Positions 13,927 to 23,482 of a stretch of DNA of 23,482 bases are shown in pieces. Under the pieces are notes generated by a model, which did no database searches, had not been told where the DNA came from, and worked only from the letters and a program-made list of their open reading frames with translations. The position numbers and the translations under genes are program-made. This DNA is from Chromera velia (taxonomy: Eukaryota; Sar; Chromeraceae): the NCBI GenBank assembly GCA_018398765.1, contig JAHBMJ010002001.1, forward strand, positions 1-23,482. The letters are read 5' to 3'. Within the stretch, counting starts at the first letter, position 1. The number at the start of each line of letters is the position of its first letter.

Positions 13927-16900
13927 CTACACAACCACCTGGACAGGCTCCCCCCTGTAGCACCTGCCTGGTTTCTTCCCAGATGCCTCCGCCGTCTCCG
14001 ACATCACCCCCACAAGGGGAATGGCACGAAGAAGCGAAGCCGAGGCGTCCATCGGCTTTCCCGCCTTGCTCCCCCCCCCCTGGCAGGACGACGGAAGGGG
14101 GTCCACGGGGGGGTTCTCAACTTTGATCGCATCACAGATGGCACCGAGAAGGTCGTTGTCCGCCTTGTCCTGCCGAACAAAGAGAATGAGAAAAAACGTA
14201 AAAAACTCCGCGCTTATCTTTCATTGATTTTTTCACGGACCCTCTCATTCACTAAGAGGGACGGCCGGGCAATGCCATCGTCCACGCTGCTCCACGAAAA
14301 GCGTCACGCCTTTTCTCATCAATCATATAAGAAAAGGTACGGGGCTGTGGGACAAAAACAAATCAGCTGAACGAAAGAAAAAACAAAAAAAGGAAGACCC
14401 ACAGCCAGCCGGCCAAACCATATGGTTCTTTCTTTTCCCTCCTTTTCAGACAGACAGATAGACAGAATGACAGAACGACAATCGGACTTCTTTTCCCTCG
14501 ATCCGCTTCATGAAAAAAGAAGACAAAAAAGAAAGAAGGAAAGAAAGAAAGAAAGAAGCACACACCCATTCAAACAACGTGGGCAGGGTAGACTTCTGCG
14601 CCCCAAGTTGCCTCTACACCTCTCGAAAGGACCCTACGTGATCACGGATTCACACGTTTCCTTTCCTGCCGCTTCTACTCAAGATAAGAGAGCCCCCGTC
14701 AGCCCTGAAAATCACACGACCACTCTCTCTGCCNCCCAAGCAGGAACTCACCGAAGGAGCCCCGTTGATCACCACCCACGGAACGTATTCGTGGGGAGGG
14801 TTCAATTTCGACGTCTCCACCACCATCGACTTCGCAAGGACGGGACCCTGTGAACACGAAAATTCAAAACCCACACAAGAAATGCCAAACACGCAGCCGC
14901 TCTAACCCCAGCAACACCCGAGAAGCGACTTGGGGTGCAATCAAGCAGGTTGGATAATCACGTGAGCAGAAGAATGATTGCCAAGGAACGGAAAACTAGC
15001 GTCGTCAACCCGCAAGATTCACTCGACAGCCACGCACTTTACGGAAGAAAGAAAGGAAAGAAGGAAGGAAGAAAACAAGAAATAGAGAAAGAAGAAAATG
15101 ACTGGATGAACGAATGGAGAAAAGAAACAAAACGAAGCAAGAAGAAAAGCGCCAGAAAAAAAAAAAGAAAGAAAGAATGAAAGAAAGCAGGAACGAAAAT
15201 TAATTAAGGAAGAAAGACAGAAGGACAGACCGACAGAAAAGGCTTTGAGTAATCAATCAGAGACGGGCATACAAGCATTAAGAACAGACACTGCGGCAGG
15301 GAGGAAACACAGACCGACCTCAGGCCCGTTCACGCAGTCTTCCACTTCCTTGGTCACCCCCTCCAGAGGACAATTCGTCCACTGAGACCGACCAAGCTCC
15401 CCCTTTCCTGCCAGACAGGCAACAAATTTCAACTGGGCAACGTTGTCGTTCTCGTCTGGAATGGGAATGTGTTTCATGGCGCAGCTCTCGACGTTGTTCA
15501 GGAAGCACTCGTCGTCTCCGTGCTGAGAAAGAGAGGAATCACGAGGAAAGCTAGGGGGCATTTTATGTATCCACCGTGCATTCAGGTATCATACCATCAT
15601 CATCAGAGACGGCACAAATAAAGTAAAAAAAGGGAGAAAAGCAGACAGCGAGGAGGCAGGGACAGACAGCGACACCAACGAGCCAGAAGACCCACACACA
15701 AAAAACACGACGTACATGCAGTGGATACACCCTAATAGTACCACAAAAAAAAGAAATACAGCTTCGTTCCAGAAAGAAAGCAAATCAAATTGCTTCTCCG
15801 TCCACATCCCCTGGTTACTGCAACGATCATGTCATTTTCTGAAGGCAAAAAGAAGGGCCAACAGATTCTTTCAACCGACACTCCTATCCATCTTCTGCGT
15901 GCATCCATCTGCAGCAGACACATTCTCTCGCATCACTTGCGGTGGACGACCATTTCCCATGAACAAAACTAACCCATTTCCTATCAACTTCCAAGACCTA
16001 TTATGCCTTTTTCGAAGAGCGACCATACTTGACACTCGTGAGCATACAGACATCTGTAATCGAGATGTCCCCCTTTTTGTTTGTTGTGCATGGATGTTCG
16101 TTCGACAGCCGACCGATCTACCTGGCACATCCAGGACCTGTGCATGCATTCACTTTCATACAGAATTCTTTTTCAGGGAGCGCTCTGTATGAAAGAATTC
16201 TGTATCAAAGTGCCTACCTGGCACATCCAGGACCCGTTCCCCATATCCTGCGTGTTGCCTGCCGGGACCATTCTGCATTAGTACGTACCCCATGCAGGAC
16301 GATCGATGCATCAGTCAGGTCATAAGCAGAACAGCAACAGTCTGGGTCACGTGATTGGCTGCATGGAAAGAATCTAGTTTTGGGGTGCTAAGGTTTTGGC
16401 TGAAATCATTGAACCTCTCTGAGCAGGTGCCGGCCGGACGCTTAGTTCAAGTAAGAGACCCACAACCTACTGACTGAGCGTAAGACAGAGCATGTCCGAC
16501 AGGAAAAGACCTCACAGAGATTTTCTTCTCTTTCTTCTCTCCAAATAGATACTGAACTGACTTGACATTGAAGTAGGCGAATGCGTCCGAGTTGACGGCA
16601 GGCACGAGTTGCTGCACAACGAGACACCGAGATACCGACACTCACTTGCTCACTCTCTCACTCACTCACTCACTCACTCTCTCTCTCTCTCACTGACTCA
16701 CTCACTCACTCACTCACTCTCTCTCTCTCTCACGCGCGCGCGCAAGAGAGGGGGCGAGAGAGGTCGGCAGGGAGGAAGGGAAGGAGAAAAAAAAGAGACG
16801 CAGTCACACAGTTTGTTGTTTTCTTGACTTCTGTTTCCGTTCCTTTCAATTCGTGATCTAAACTGAGGAACAAAAACATGAATATGGCGCGAGCGCGAAG

Positions 16901-17354
16901 TGAACTCTGACTTGCTGCAGCCCAGTGCTACAATGGTGTGCATCAATTTTGCAACACAACCGGAGCAATCCACGTCAGGCTTTTGGTGTTGTACTTTGAG
17001 TGAATACAGAAACGAAGGGCCCCTTTCCACCAGACACGCAGAACACAAAGGTCCTGGCTGACCTTCAGAATGAAATCACGGCAGTAGGGACAAAGCTGCA
17101 CACAGGTGGCAGGCGCACACAAAGAAAAAACGGCATTTCAACCACCTGCAGCATCAACGTAATGAATCTTGCCACATCCAGAAAGTGCGAAGAGACGGGA
17201 GAGGATTCATTAATCTTTTGTCGATTCAACCGCTCACGGCCATAACGTTTTTTTGCCTACTCACAGGTTCGTAGTAGAGTTGTACATCCACGATTGCAGC
17301 ACTGAGACCAAACAGGCCGGCCAGCGTCAATGCCGCAAGCAGTCTGTGGACCAT
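13927..17354 (-). CDS. GILT-family (IFI30-like) lysosomal thiol reductase, seven exons, 256 residues
   Basis: Exons, 5' to 3' on the minus strand: 17354-17265, 17095-17063, 16611-16562, 16272-16218, 15522-15319, 14847-14752, 14169-13927. All phases agree and all splice sites are GT-AG. The product starts with a hydrophobic signal peptide (about 1-20), then a strand VDVQLYYEP running into the redox motif CPYC (32-35). VPAGN (60-64) stands where the family usually has VPYGN. The GILT signature CQHG-x2-EC-x2-N-x4-C fits exactly at 75-90, and PPHEYVPWVVING lies at 161-173. A conserved C-terminal pair of Cys follows (ICDA and SSC, C205). GILT enzymes reduce disulfides at acidic pH in lysosomal or vacuolar compartments, or are secreted. 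One N-glycosylation sequon (NGS, 70-72) is visible. About 50 residues follow the last family Cys, longer than I would expect. The gene shares its upstream region with the ankyrin gene. Confidence 0.95.
14571..14688 (+). repeat. Dispersed repeat family, copy 2, inside GILT intron 6
   Basis: Starts CAAACAACGTGGGCAGGG, like copy 1 at 5486, then GCGCCCC, TTGCCTCTACACCT, TACGTGATCAC, TTCACAC and CTTCTACTCAAGA. It is preceded by (GAAA)n at about 14520-14560 and (CAGA)n with the pyrimidine spacer at about 14418-14515, the same order as in copy 1. A single N lies nearby at 14734. The insertion sits entirely within the intron at 14170-14751. Confidence 0.75.
15020..15245 (+). repeat. Purine-rich (GAAA)n-type tract in GILT intron 5
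   Basis: Nearly pure purine on the plus strand, with GAAAG and GGAAG units and a short GACAGA run at the end. It lies in the 471-nt intron 14848-15318. The Lys/Glu-rich forward open frame here is a by-product of the tract. Confidence 0.75.
16118..16234. mobile_element. Short inverted-repeat element flanked by a perfect 21-bp direct repeat, duplicating a GILT 5' splice site
   Basis: 16118-16138 and 16214-16234 are identical over 21 bp and are offset by exactly 96 nt. Between them, 16151-16171 and 16192-16212 are inverted repeats matching at 20 of 21 positions, with a 20-nt loop. The right direct repeat covers the last 17 nt of GILT exon 4 and the first 4 nt of its intron (in gene sense CCAG then GTAG), so the left copy is a second, intronic copy of the donor site. 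The layout resembles a MITE or introner insertion with a target-site duplication. A 21-bp duplication is long for such elements, and slippage or local duplication is an alternative. Confidence 0.6.
16643..16743. repeat. (CTCA)n/(CT)n tandem block ending in (CG)n, in GILT intron 2
   Basis: Two similar blocks of (CTCA)n followed by (CT)n lie end to end, then CACGCGCGCGCGC at about 16731-16743. The alternating CG run could adopt Z-form DNA. It lies in the 451-nt intron 16612-17062. Confidence 0.85.
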
Positions 17355-18036
17355 GGCTGTCCGATAGATTGAGGAAGAATGTTCAGTCTGCCTCGAAAGA
17401 AAGAAGAATGACAGTATCCAGTCCGAAACGCCGACAGAAAAACAGGGTCAATGTATGACATGTAAAGGTTTGAGCAGTGTCCAGACTACTCAACAACACC
17501 GAATACTGACAATGGATCCTCAAGGATCCTCGAGGGTCCTTTGAGGGATTTATTATAATAATTTGAGGGTCCACTGAGGATCGAAAATGATCGAAATCAA
17601 TCGAATGCCGGGGCCATGCATTCCGGGGCCCTAGCATGGCATAGCATGCATGCATGGCCCTGTGCATGGCCCTGTAGCTACATAGCATAGCTATAGCTCA
17701 ACCGCGACGGTGCATGCATCATATTGCATCATTCACTGCATGCAGAATACCGCAAAATTTATTAATAAGTGACTGACCTTTGTTGGATCGCGAGTCAGTC
17801 CGACTTCTCAGGTCACTTCCGGGCCAAGCTGTGGCAGCTTTGCTGAAGATGTTCCACATTTATCGCTTAGAACCTGTTCTAAGATCTCGTTTTTTATCCT
17901 GATACTGGGCCTTCTTCTATCCTGACAACCAGAAAGCTGCACAGAAGTGGAAAACTACCCAAGCTGTTTCAAGCAACGCTTTCGAGGCATTTAGTCTTTT
18001 CTGCCGTCTTTTGATCAAAGACTCGGCATACACAGG
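17355..18036. promoter_or_regulatory. Divergent upstream region between the GILT (-) and ankyrin (+) genes
   Basis: Two start codons face away from each other across 682 nt, so both promoters should lie here. TGCATGCA occurs at 17647-17654, 17711-17718 and 17737-17744, three copies in under 100 bp. This palindrome is a known ApiAP2-type target in apicomplexans; its use here is inference. TTTGATCAAA lies just before the ankyrin ATG (about 18010-18019). No TATA box can be assigned with confidence. Confidence 0.5.
17516..17582. repeat. Imperfect fold-back with an AT-rich centre
   Basis: GATCCTCA on the left pairs with TGAGGATC on the right. Inside are repeated TCCTCAAGG and TCCTCGAGG units and a central TTATTATAATAA palindrome. 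It lies in the divergent upstream region and may be a small decayed inverted-repeat element or a structured regulatory site. Confidence 0.5.
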
Positions 18037-19389
18037 ATGAGCACGCCCTTTTCATCTCTCTTTCCTCTCACCCCAATGATTTTAAGGAATGTGAGGCGCT
18101 TCAGACCTTTCCCTGCCGACTCTGTTCGCGCAGCTGTGAGGGCGTTTATGGACGGAGAGAACCGAGAGAACAGAGACGACCTCTTTCTTCTTCTTCGGCT
18201 CGGTGGAGAGCTGAACAGACCGGCGAGCATCAGCGACTCCGAGCAGCTAGAAGAGGAGATGAAAAAAGAAGAGATGCGGGCCGAGATGCCAAACCCGCGG
18301 ACTGACGTATGGTCGATAGTGCCTGGATTGGTTCTTCTTCCCGAGCGGCTGCATGAGGGGTGTCTCCACCTGTTGGCGAGAGAAGGTTGTATCGAGGGGG
18401 TGAAGATGCTGTTTTCGTTTGGAGTTTATTTGGACTTGAGGGACAGTCGGGGAAGGACTGCGTTGATGAACGCCTCCAGTAACGGACACACCGAAGTGTT
18501 GGAGTTCCTGCTTCAAGCAGGAGCAGAAACGGAGGGAGTAGATAAGGAAGGGGTGAGTGCCTTGATTCTTGCAGCATGGAACGGGCACGCCGCAGCAGTG
18601 AGGGCTCTCCTGTCAGGGAGCGCCCTGGTGGACGCTGTGTCTCGCGCTGGACTGACGGCCCTCATGGGCGCCTGCATTAAGGGTTACGTTGACGTTGTGA
18701 ATGTGCTTGTGGAGGCAGACGCCAGCGTTGAAAAGAAGGACTGGTCAGATAAGACAGCCCTCATGTATGCCTGTCTGAGAGCCTCCGTAAAAGGTGGGGG
18801 GGAGATCGTGCAGGTCTTGGTGAAAGCCCAAGCTGATGTGAACGCCGTTTCGAGAAATCGGAAAGCTGTGGTCATGTTTGCGTGTGAGGGCAGTCACTGC
18901 GAAGCCCTGCAGCTGCTGATAGAGGGAGGGGCCAACGTGGACTCCGCGGACGGTGATGGAATGACGGCTCTTATGTTGGCCTCGTGGAGTGGACACGGCA
19001 GAATTGTCAAAGTGCTCATTGAGGCAAGAGCAAATGTGAATGCAGCAGCGCGGTTCGGCATGACTCCACTGATGCATGCCGCAAGGATGGGAGGTGCAGA
19101 TGTCGTGGAAATGCTCCTTCAAGGGGGGGCCAATGTGGATGCAGTGGAGTCCGCAGGAAGAACGGCACTCATGCAGGCCTGTATGTACCGACATCTGGAG
19201 ACAGTAAAAGTCCTTTTGAGTGCAGGCGCCGATACCAGGATCGTTTCGCGCTCAGGAGACACTGCACTCGCCTGTGCAGGACAGAGACCGCACTGTTTTG
19301 GAGGCGGCATGAGCTCCAGCGCTAGCTCTACAGAGGAGGTTGTATCATTCCTTCAAACGTTTTTAAAGAAACAAGGAGATCTAGAATGA
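18037..19389 (+). CDS. Ankyrin-repeat protein, single exon, 450 residues
   Basis: One uninterrupted frame from ATG 18037 to TGA 19387-19389. Residues 1-100 are non-repeat: a basic N-terminus, then a charged Glu/Lys segment at about 68-83. Nine to ten ankyrin repeats of about 33 residues cover about 105-405. They are recognised by TALMxA at 141, 208, 240, 310 and 377 and TPLMHA at 343, each followed by a GH or equivalent, a VxxLL helix and an Ala/Gly-asp-vn hairpin (for example GGANVDSAD). The fifth repeat carries a short insertion (KGGGE). The last repeat is degenerate, with a Ser-rich loop and a final helix. Ankyrin stacks bind other proteins; no catalytic domain, signal peptide or membrane segment is seen, so the role is unknown. 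Unlike its neighbours it has no intron. Confidence 0.9.
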   Translation: MSTPFSSLFPLTPMILRNVRRFRPFPADSVRAAVRAFMDGENRENRDDLFLLLRLGGELNRPASISDSEQLEEEMKKEEMRAEMPNPRTDVWSIVPGLVLLPERLHEGCLHLLAREGCIEGVKMLFSFGVYLDLRDSRGRTALMNASSNGHTEVLEFLLQAGAETEGVDKEGVSALILAAWNGHAAAVRALLSGSALVDAVSRAGLTALMGACIKGYVDVVNVLVEADASVEKKDWSDKTALMYACLRASVKGGGEIVQVLVKAQADVNAVSRNRKAVVMFACEGSHCEALQLLIEGGANVDSADGDGMTALMLASWSGHGRIVKVLIEARANVNAAARFGMTPLMHAARMGGADVVEMLLQGGANVDAVESAGRTALMQACMYRHLETVKVLLSAGADTRIVSRSGDTALACAGQRPHCFGGGMSSSASSTEEVVSFLQTFLKKQGDLE

Positions 19390-21250
19390 GATGCATGTTG
19401 AACATCATTTTTGAAAAACAGTATGAGATAGTACGAGGAAAAACATGGATTAGTTTGACTGCGAGTTCCCTGTAAAACCGGGTGAATTTACAAATGAATG
19501 CATGTGTTGTGATGTCGTGTGTCGTTGCATGTTTGCATGCATGGTGTCGAGTAATGTGCATGAATATATGGTGCAAGGCGGACGTCAGATAACTGGCACG
19601 CAGGTCTAGGGCTTCGGCCTCGAACACAATGTAATCCTGTAATCCTGTAAAAAATGAATTTAAGTAGTGACATTGACTGAATTTACGTAAAATTAAGTAA
19701 ATTTCCAATAAGATTTGCAAATGAATTTTCATAAACTTAGGGCTCCCTAATTCATTTATAAATCCATATAAATTAACCGAGAAATTAAACTTACAGACTA
19801 AGACTATATATAGAAATTATTATTAATTATTCAAAACAACGTTTTAAATTTATTCAAATTCATGTTAATTCAAATCCACTGCTTAAATTCGCTGGCCCCA
19901 CTTCGTCAAAATCCATTTGCAAATTCACTTAATTTAACGTATAAATCCACTTAAATTCACTATATATAAATTTTTATAGGTAAATTCACTTAATTTCATC
20001 TAAATTCACTTAAATTCATTTGTAAATTCACTCAATTTTGTAGGTTTTAATTAAGTTACTGTTTAACTGTCTCTTTAGTACTCAACTATTGAAGCTAATC
20101 TCATGCATAGGCCAATCTTAGAGCTAGTCTTAGAGAGCCAATCCTTACCGATGATCAGTAAGTCTCCACTGCAGGGATTAATTCTGCAATGAACCAAAAT
20201 GCGATACGCAGCGCATAAAAAACATAACTTTCATATTTTTTACAGCAAATTGCCGTCAACTTCAAGTTTTGAAAGCTATAAATTGAATTACAAGAAAAAA
20301 ATGGATTCCTTCATTTTCATCAGTCTTTTCAAAAAAGAATTTCATAGTAAGTATCTCACGCTTCGCTTTCCGGAGTCACCAGGACTATACGCCCTAGTAT
20401 ACACCCTAATACGCCCTACTCCCATATCCCGGAATCTACCGGAATCGCACCGGCCCGCATGTACAGAATTATGCAGAATTATCATTTTTTATGAAACTCC
20501 TGTGACCGCTTAAGACAGGGTCACCGTAACGCTCTTAATCCTGTTCTATAGCTTAATTAATTCGGGCAACTTTCAATGGTTAAAGCTACTGTACGCTACC
20601 CTTCGGTATGTCATAGTGTGTCACTCAATTTGGATATTTGCCGGCGTGTTTATAGTTATTTATAGGATTTCTGGCATAACAGCTAGTACAGAGTCCCCCT
20701 CTATGTAGCTTCATAGTGAGATTCATTTAATTCTATGGTGAAAGTATGATAAACACGTAATGGTTTTTCTTCATACTTCTTTGAATAATGGTCTGTTCTA
20801 GAGTTCTGTAAAAGGAAACATATACCAGAATATACCAGAAACACTTGAGAGAAATAAGATAATTTAAACACAATTAAGCTTGAAATATGATTAACTGTGC
20901 AGAATAGTGTGGTATCTAAATCTTTGATAATGATTAAATTCATTGAAGTGCCTATCTGACATTGAAGCTTTGTGCGTCCGCTGTCCGCATCTAGGTCCGC
21001 GTTCGCCTACCGTGACAGTACCAGTCAGTAGTACGCTGCAACTCTTCATTTCATCCAAAATTCTAAGCAGCATAATAATTTAACTCCTAGTTTAACTCTA
21101 GATCTAACTAGTGCGTACTAGTATGTATGGTCAATTCATTTCTTGATGCACAAACAGCCTAGCTATCAAACAGGACTCTATTATACGAGCTGTGTTTCAT
21201 AAATTTTATTAATGTACGTCCAGTCTAAAATAAATCTCATCCTATCTCAT
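19390..21250. repeat. AT-rich intergenic DNA with degenerate TAAATTCA-type repeats
   Basis: Composition falls sharply in GC after the ankyrin gene. From about 19650 to 20040 variants of AAATTCACTTAAATTCA recur many times in an irregular tandem array. Short direct repeats GTAATCCT occur near 19631-19650. Around 20385-20425 three ACGCCCTA or ACACCCTA units occur together. Open frames here are short and AT-driven; I see no gene. Confidence 0.6.
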
Positions 21251-22054
21251 CCGATATATCGACCACTCAAATTTCGTTTCCAAACTCCGTGGGGATGCCT
21301 CGACCAAGGTCTGTCTCCAGATGCGCGTAAGTCTCTAAGGCGTAATGTCTCCGCCCGCCCTTTGTCTCGATCTGCATTCCCGGCCTTTCTTTTTCGATCG
21401 AACGGTGAAGCGCTCTAGCTCAAACAGGTGCTGTCTGTCCATGCAAGAAGCCCTGAGACTTTTAACCAGGTTCTTCTGAAAATGCAACACGGCTTCCCAA
21501 CTAACAAACGAACCTGTGTGTCTTGCACACGCACTCCCCGTCAGAGCTAGACGCAAACGTTGAAGTCAATACAGACAGAAATGCTACGTCGTTCTGTGTT
21601 TCCCTCCTGTGTTTCTTTTTGTTTTCTCCTTTTCTTTCTTCCTTTCCGTTTTCTTGTTGTTTCTTTCGGCAGACAGACAGGCAGACAGATAGCCGCGAGT
21701 CAGGAAGAGAAAGATGGAGAGAGGACTTGGGTAGGCGCGAAGGCGATACCACAAAAAAGGCATTGAAAGGACAGTGAAAGCAAGCATGCCCCCCCCCCTC
21801 TTCAACAAATCCGAAACCGAAGAACACCGCTGCCGTGAATGACGAAAAGAGAAGAAGAAGAAGAAGAAGAAGAAGAAGAAGAAAAAGAAGAAAAAAGAGG
21901 AACAGAACCGCCGTTTCGGGAATCTTCGGAAACCTGCAGTACGCCTAGAGTGAGTCCTGAGCCTCTGCATGTTCCGCGTGGCTCTTTCACTCTCTGTATT
22001 TCAAATCGTTTTTCCTGAATCATCCAAGCACCCTCCCTCAGGGGCCCTGCATGG

Positions 22055-22090
<36 letters not shown>

Positions 22091-22098
22091 CTCTCTTC
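21251..22098. other. Intergenic region downstream of the class III ADH gene, microsatellite-rich
   Basis: Contains pyrimidine-rich stretches, a CAGACAGA run near 21670-21690, a C-run near 21787-21798, (GAA)n at about 21847-21895 and (TC)n at about 22053-22086. The (TC)n sits just beyond the ADH stop codon. No coding segment with recognisable features was found on either strand. Confidence 0.6.
21847..21895 (+). repeat. (GAA)n trinucleotide tract
   Basis: About 14 near-perfect GAA units on the plus strand, degrading at the right end to GAAAAAGAAG. Long GAA:TTC tracts can form triplex DNA. It is non-coding here. Confidence 0.9.

Positions 22099-23482
<1,384 letters not shown>

Noticed and set aside
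13752-14126. Forward open frame of 124 codons, Pro/Ser-rich
   Set aside because: It lies antisense to the last GILT exon (13927-14169), whose phase, conserved cysteines and stop codon are well supported.
15020-15180. Lys/Glu-rich forward frame (81 codons) in GILT intron 5
   Set aside because: It is a product of the GAAA-type purine tract and lies between two confirmed minus-strand exons.
18230-19194. Minus-strand open frames under the ankyrin gene
   Set aside because: They are shadows of the strong ankyrin frame; their His/Cys/Ser-rich content mirrors the sense repeats.

Overview
The window reads as nuclear DNA of a unicellular eukaryote. Genes are split by spliceosomal introns, microsatellites are abundant, and there is a Ty3/gypsy (chromovirus-like) retroelement and an assembly gap. 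The mix of features fits an alveolate alga such as a chromerid (Chromera or Vitrella): an intron-rich ribonuclease-inhibitor-type LRR gene, an ankyrin gene, and repeated TGCATGCA motifs resembling ApiAP2 sites. This placement is inference; no organism-specific marker is present. Twelve of the 15 acceptors I could place end in TGCAG, and five of the 14 donors are GTCAGT.

Layout. 1-3857 (+): a decayed Ty3/gypsy pol lacking its 5' part. It keeps the post-protease linker, RT, RNase H, an H2C2 zinc finger, a DDE integrase and a chromodomain-like tail. It is broken by three in-frame TGA codons and a frameshift pair, and the RT YxDD motif reads YIDN. A candidate 3' LTR follows at 4070-4695. 4740-5945: a repeat field built from (CAGA)n, a recurring pyrimidine-rich spacer and a hairpin-bearing dispersed repeat. 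6000-7485: no supported gene. 7486-13271 (+): a multi-exon LRR gene; its large last exon is interrupted by 51 N.

13927-17354 (-): a complete seven-exon gene for a GILT-family (gamma-interferon-inducible lysosomal thiol reductase) protein of 256 residues. All exon phases agree, and the CPYC active site and the exact GILT signature are present. It lies tail-to-tail with the LRR gene and head-to-head with an intronless ankyrin-repeat gene at 18037-19389 (+). The shared 17355-18036 upstream region holds three TGCATGCA motifs and a fold-back. 19390-22098: AT-rich intergenic DNA with degenerate TAAATTCA-type repeats, then microsatellites. 22099-22926 (-): the last two exons of a class III alcohol dehydrogenase (glutathione-dependent formaldehyde dehydrogenase); the rest lies beyond the right edge.

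The genes do not form an obvious pathway. The GILT and class III ADH genes both concern thiol chemistry (disulfide reduction; glutathione-linked formaldehyde or nitrosothiol handling), but two unrelated genes lie near them and I would not call this a cluster. The most interesting structure is a small inverted repeat flanked by a perfect 21-bp direct repeat that duplicates the 5' splice site of GILT intron 4. It resembles an introner-like or MITE-like insertion.
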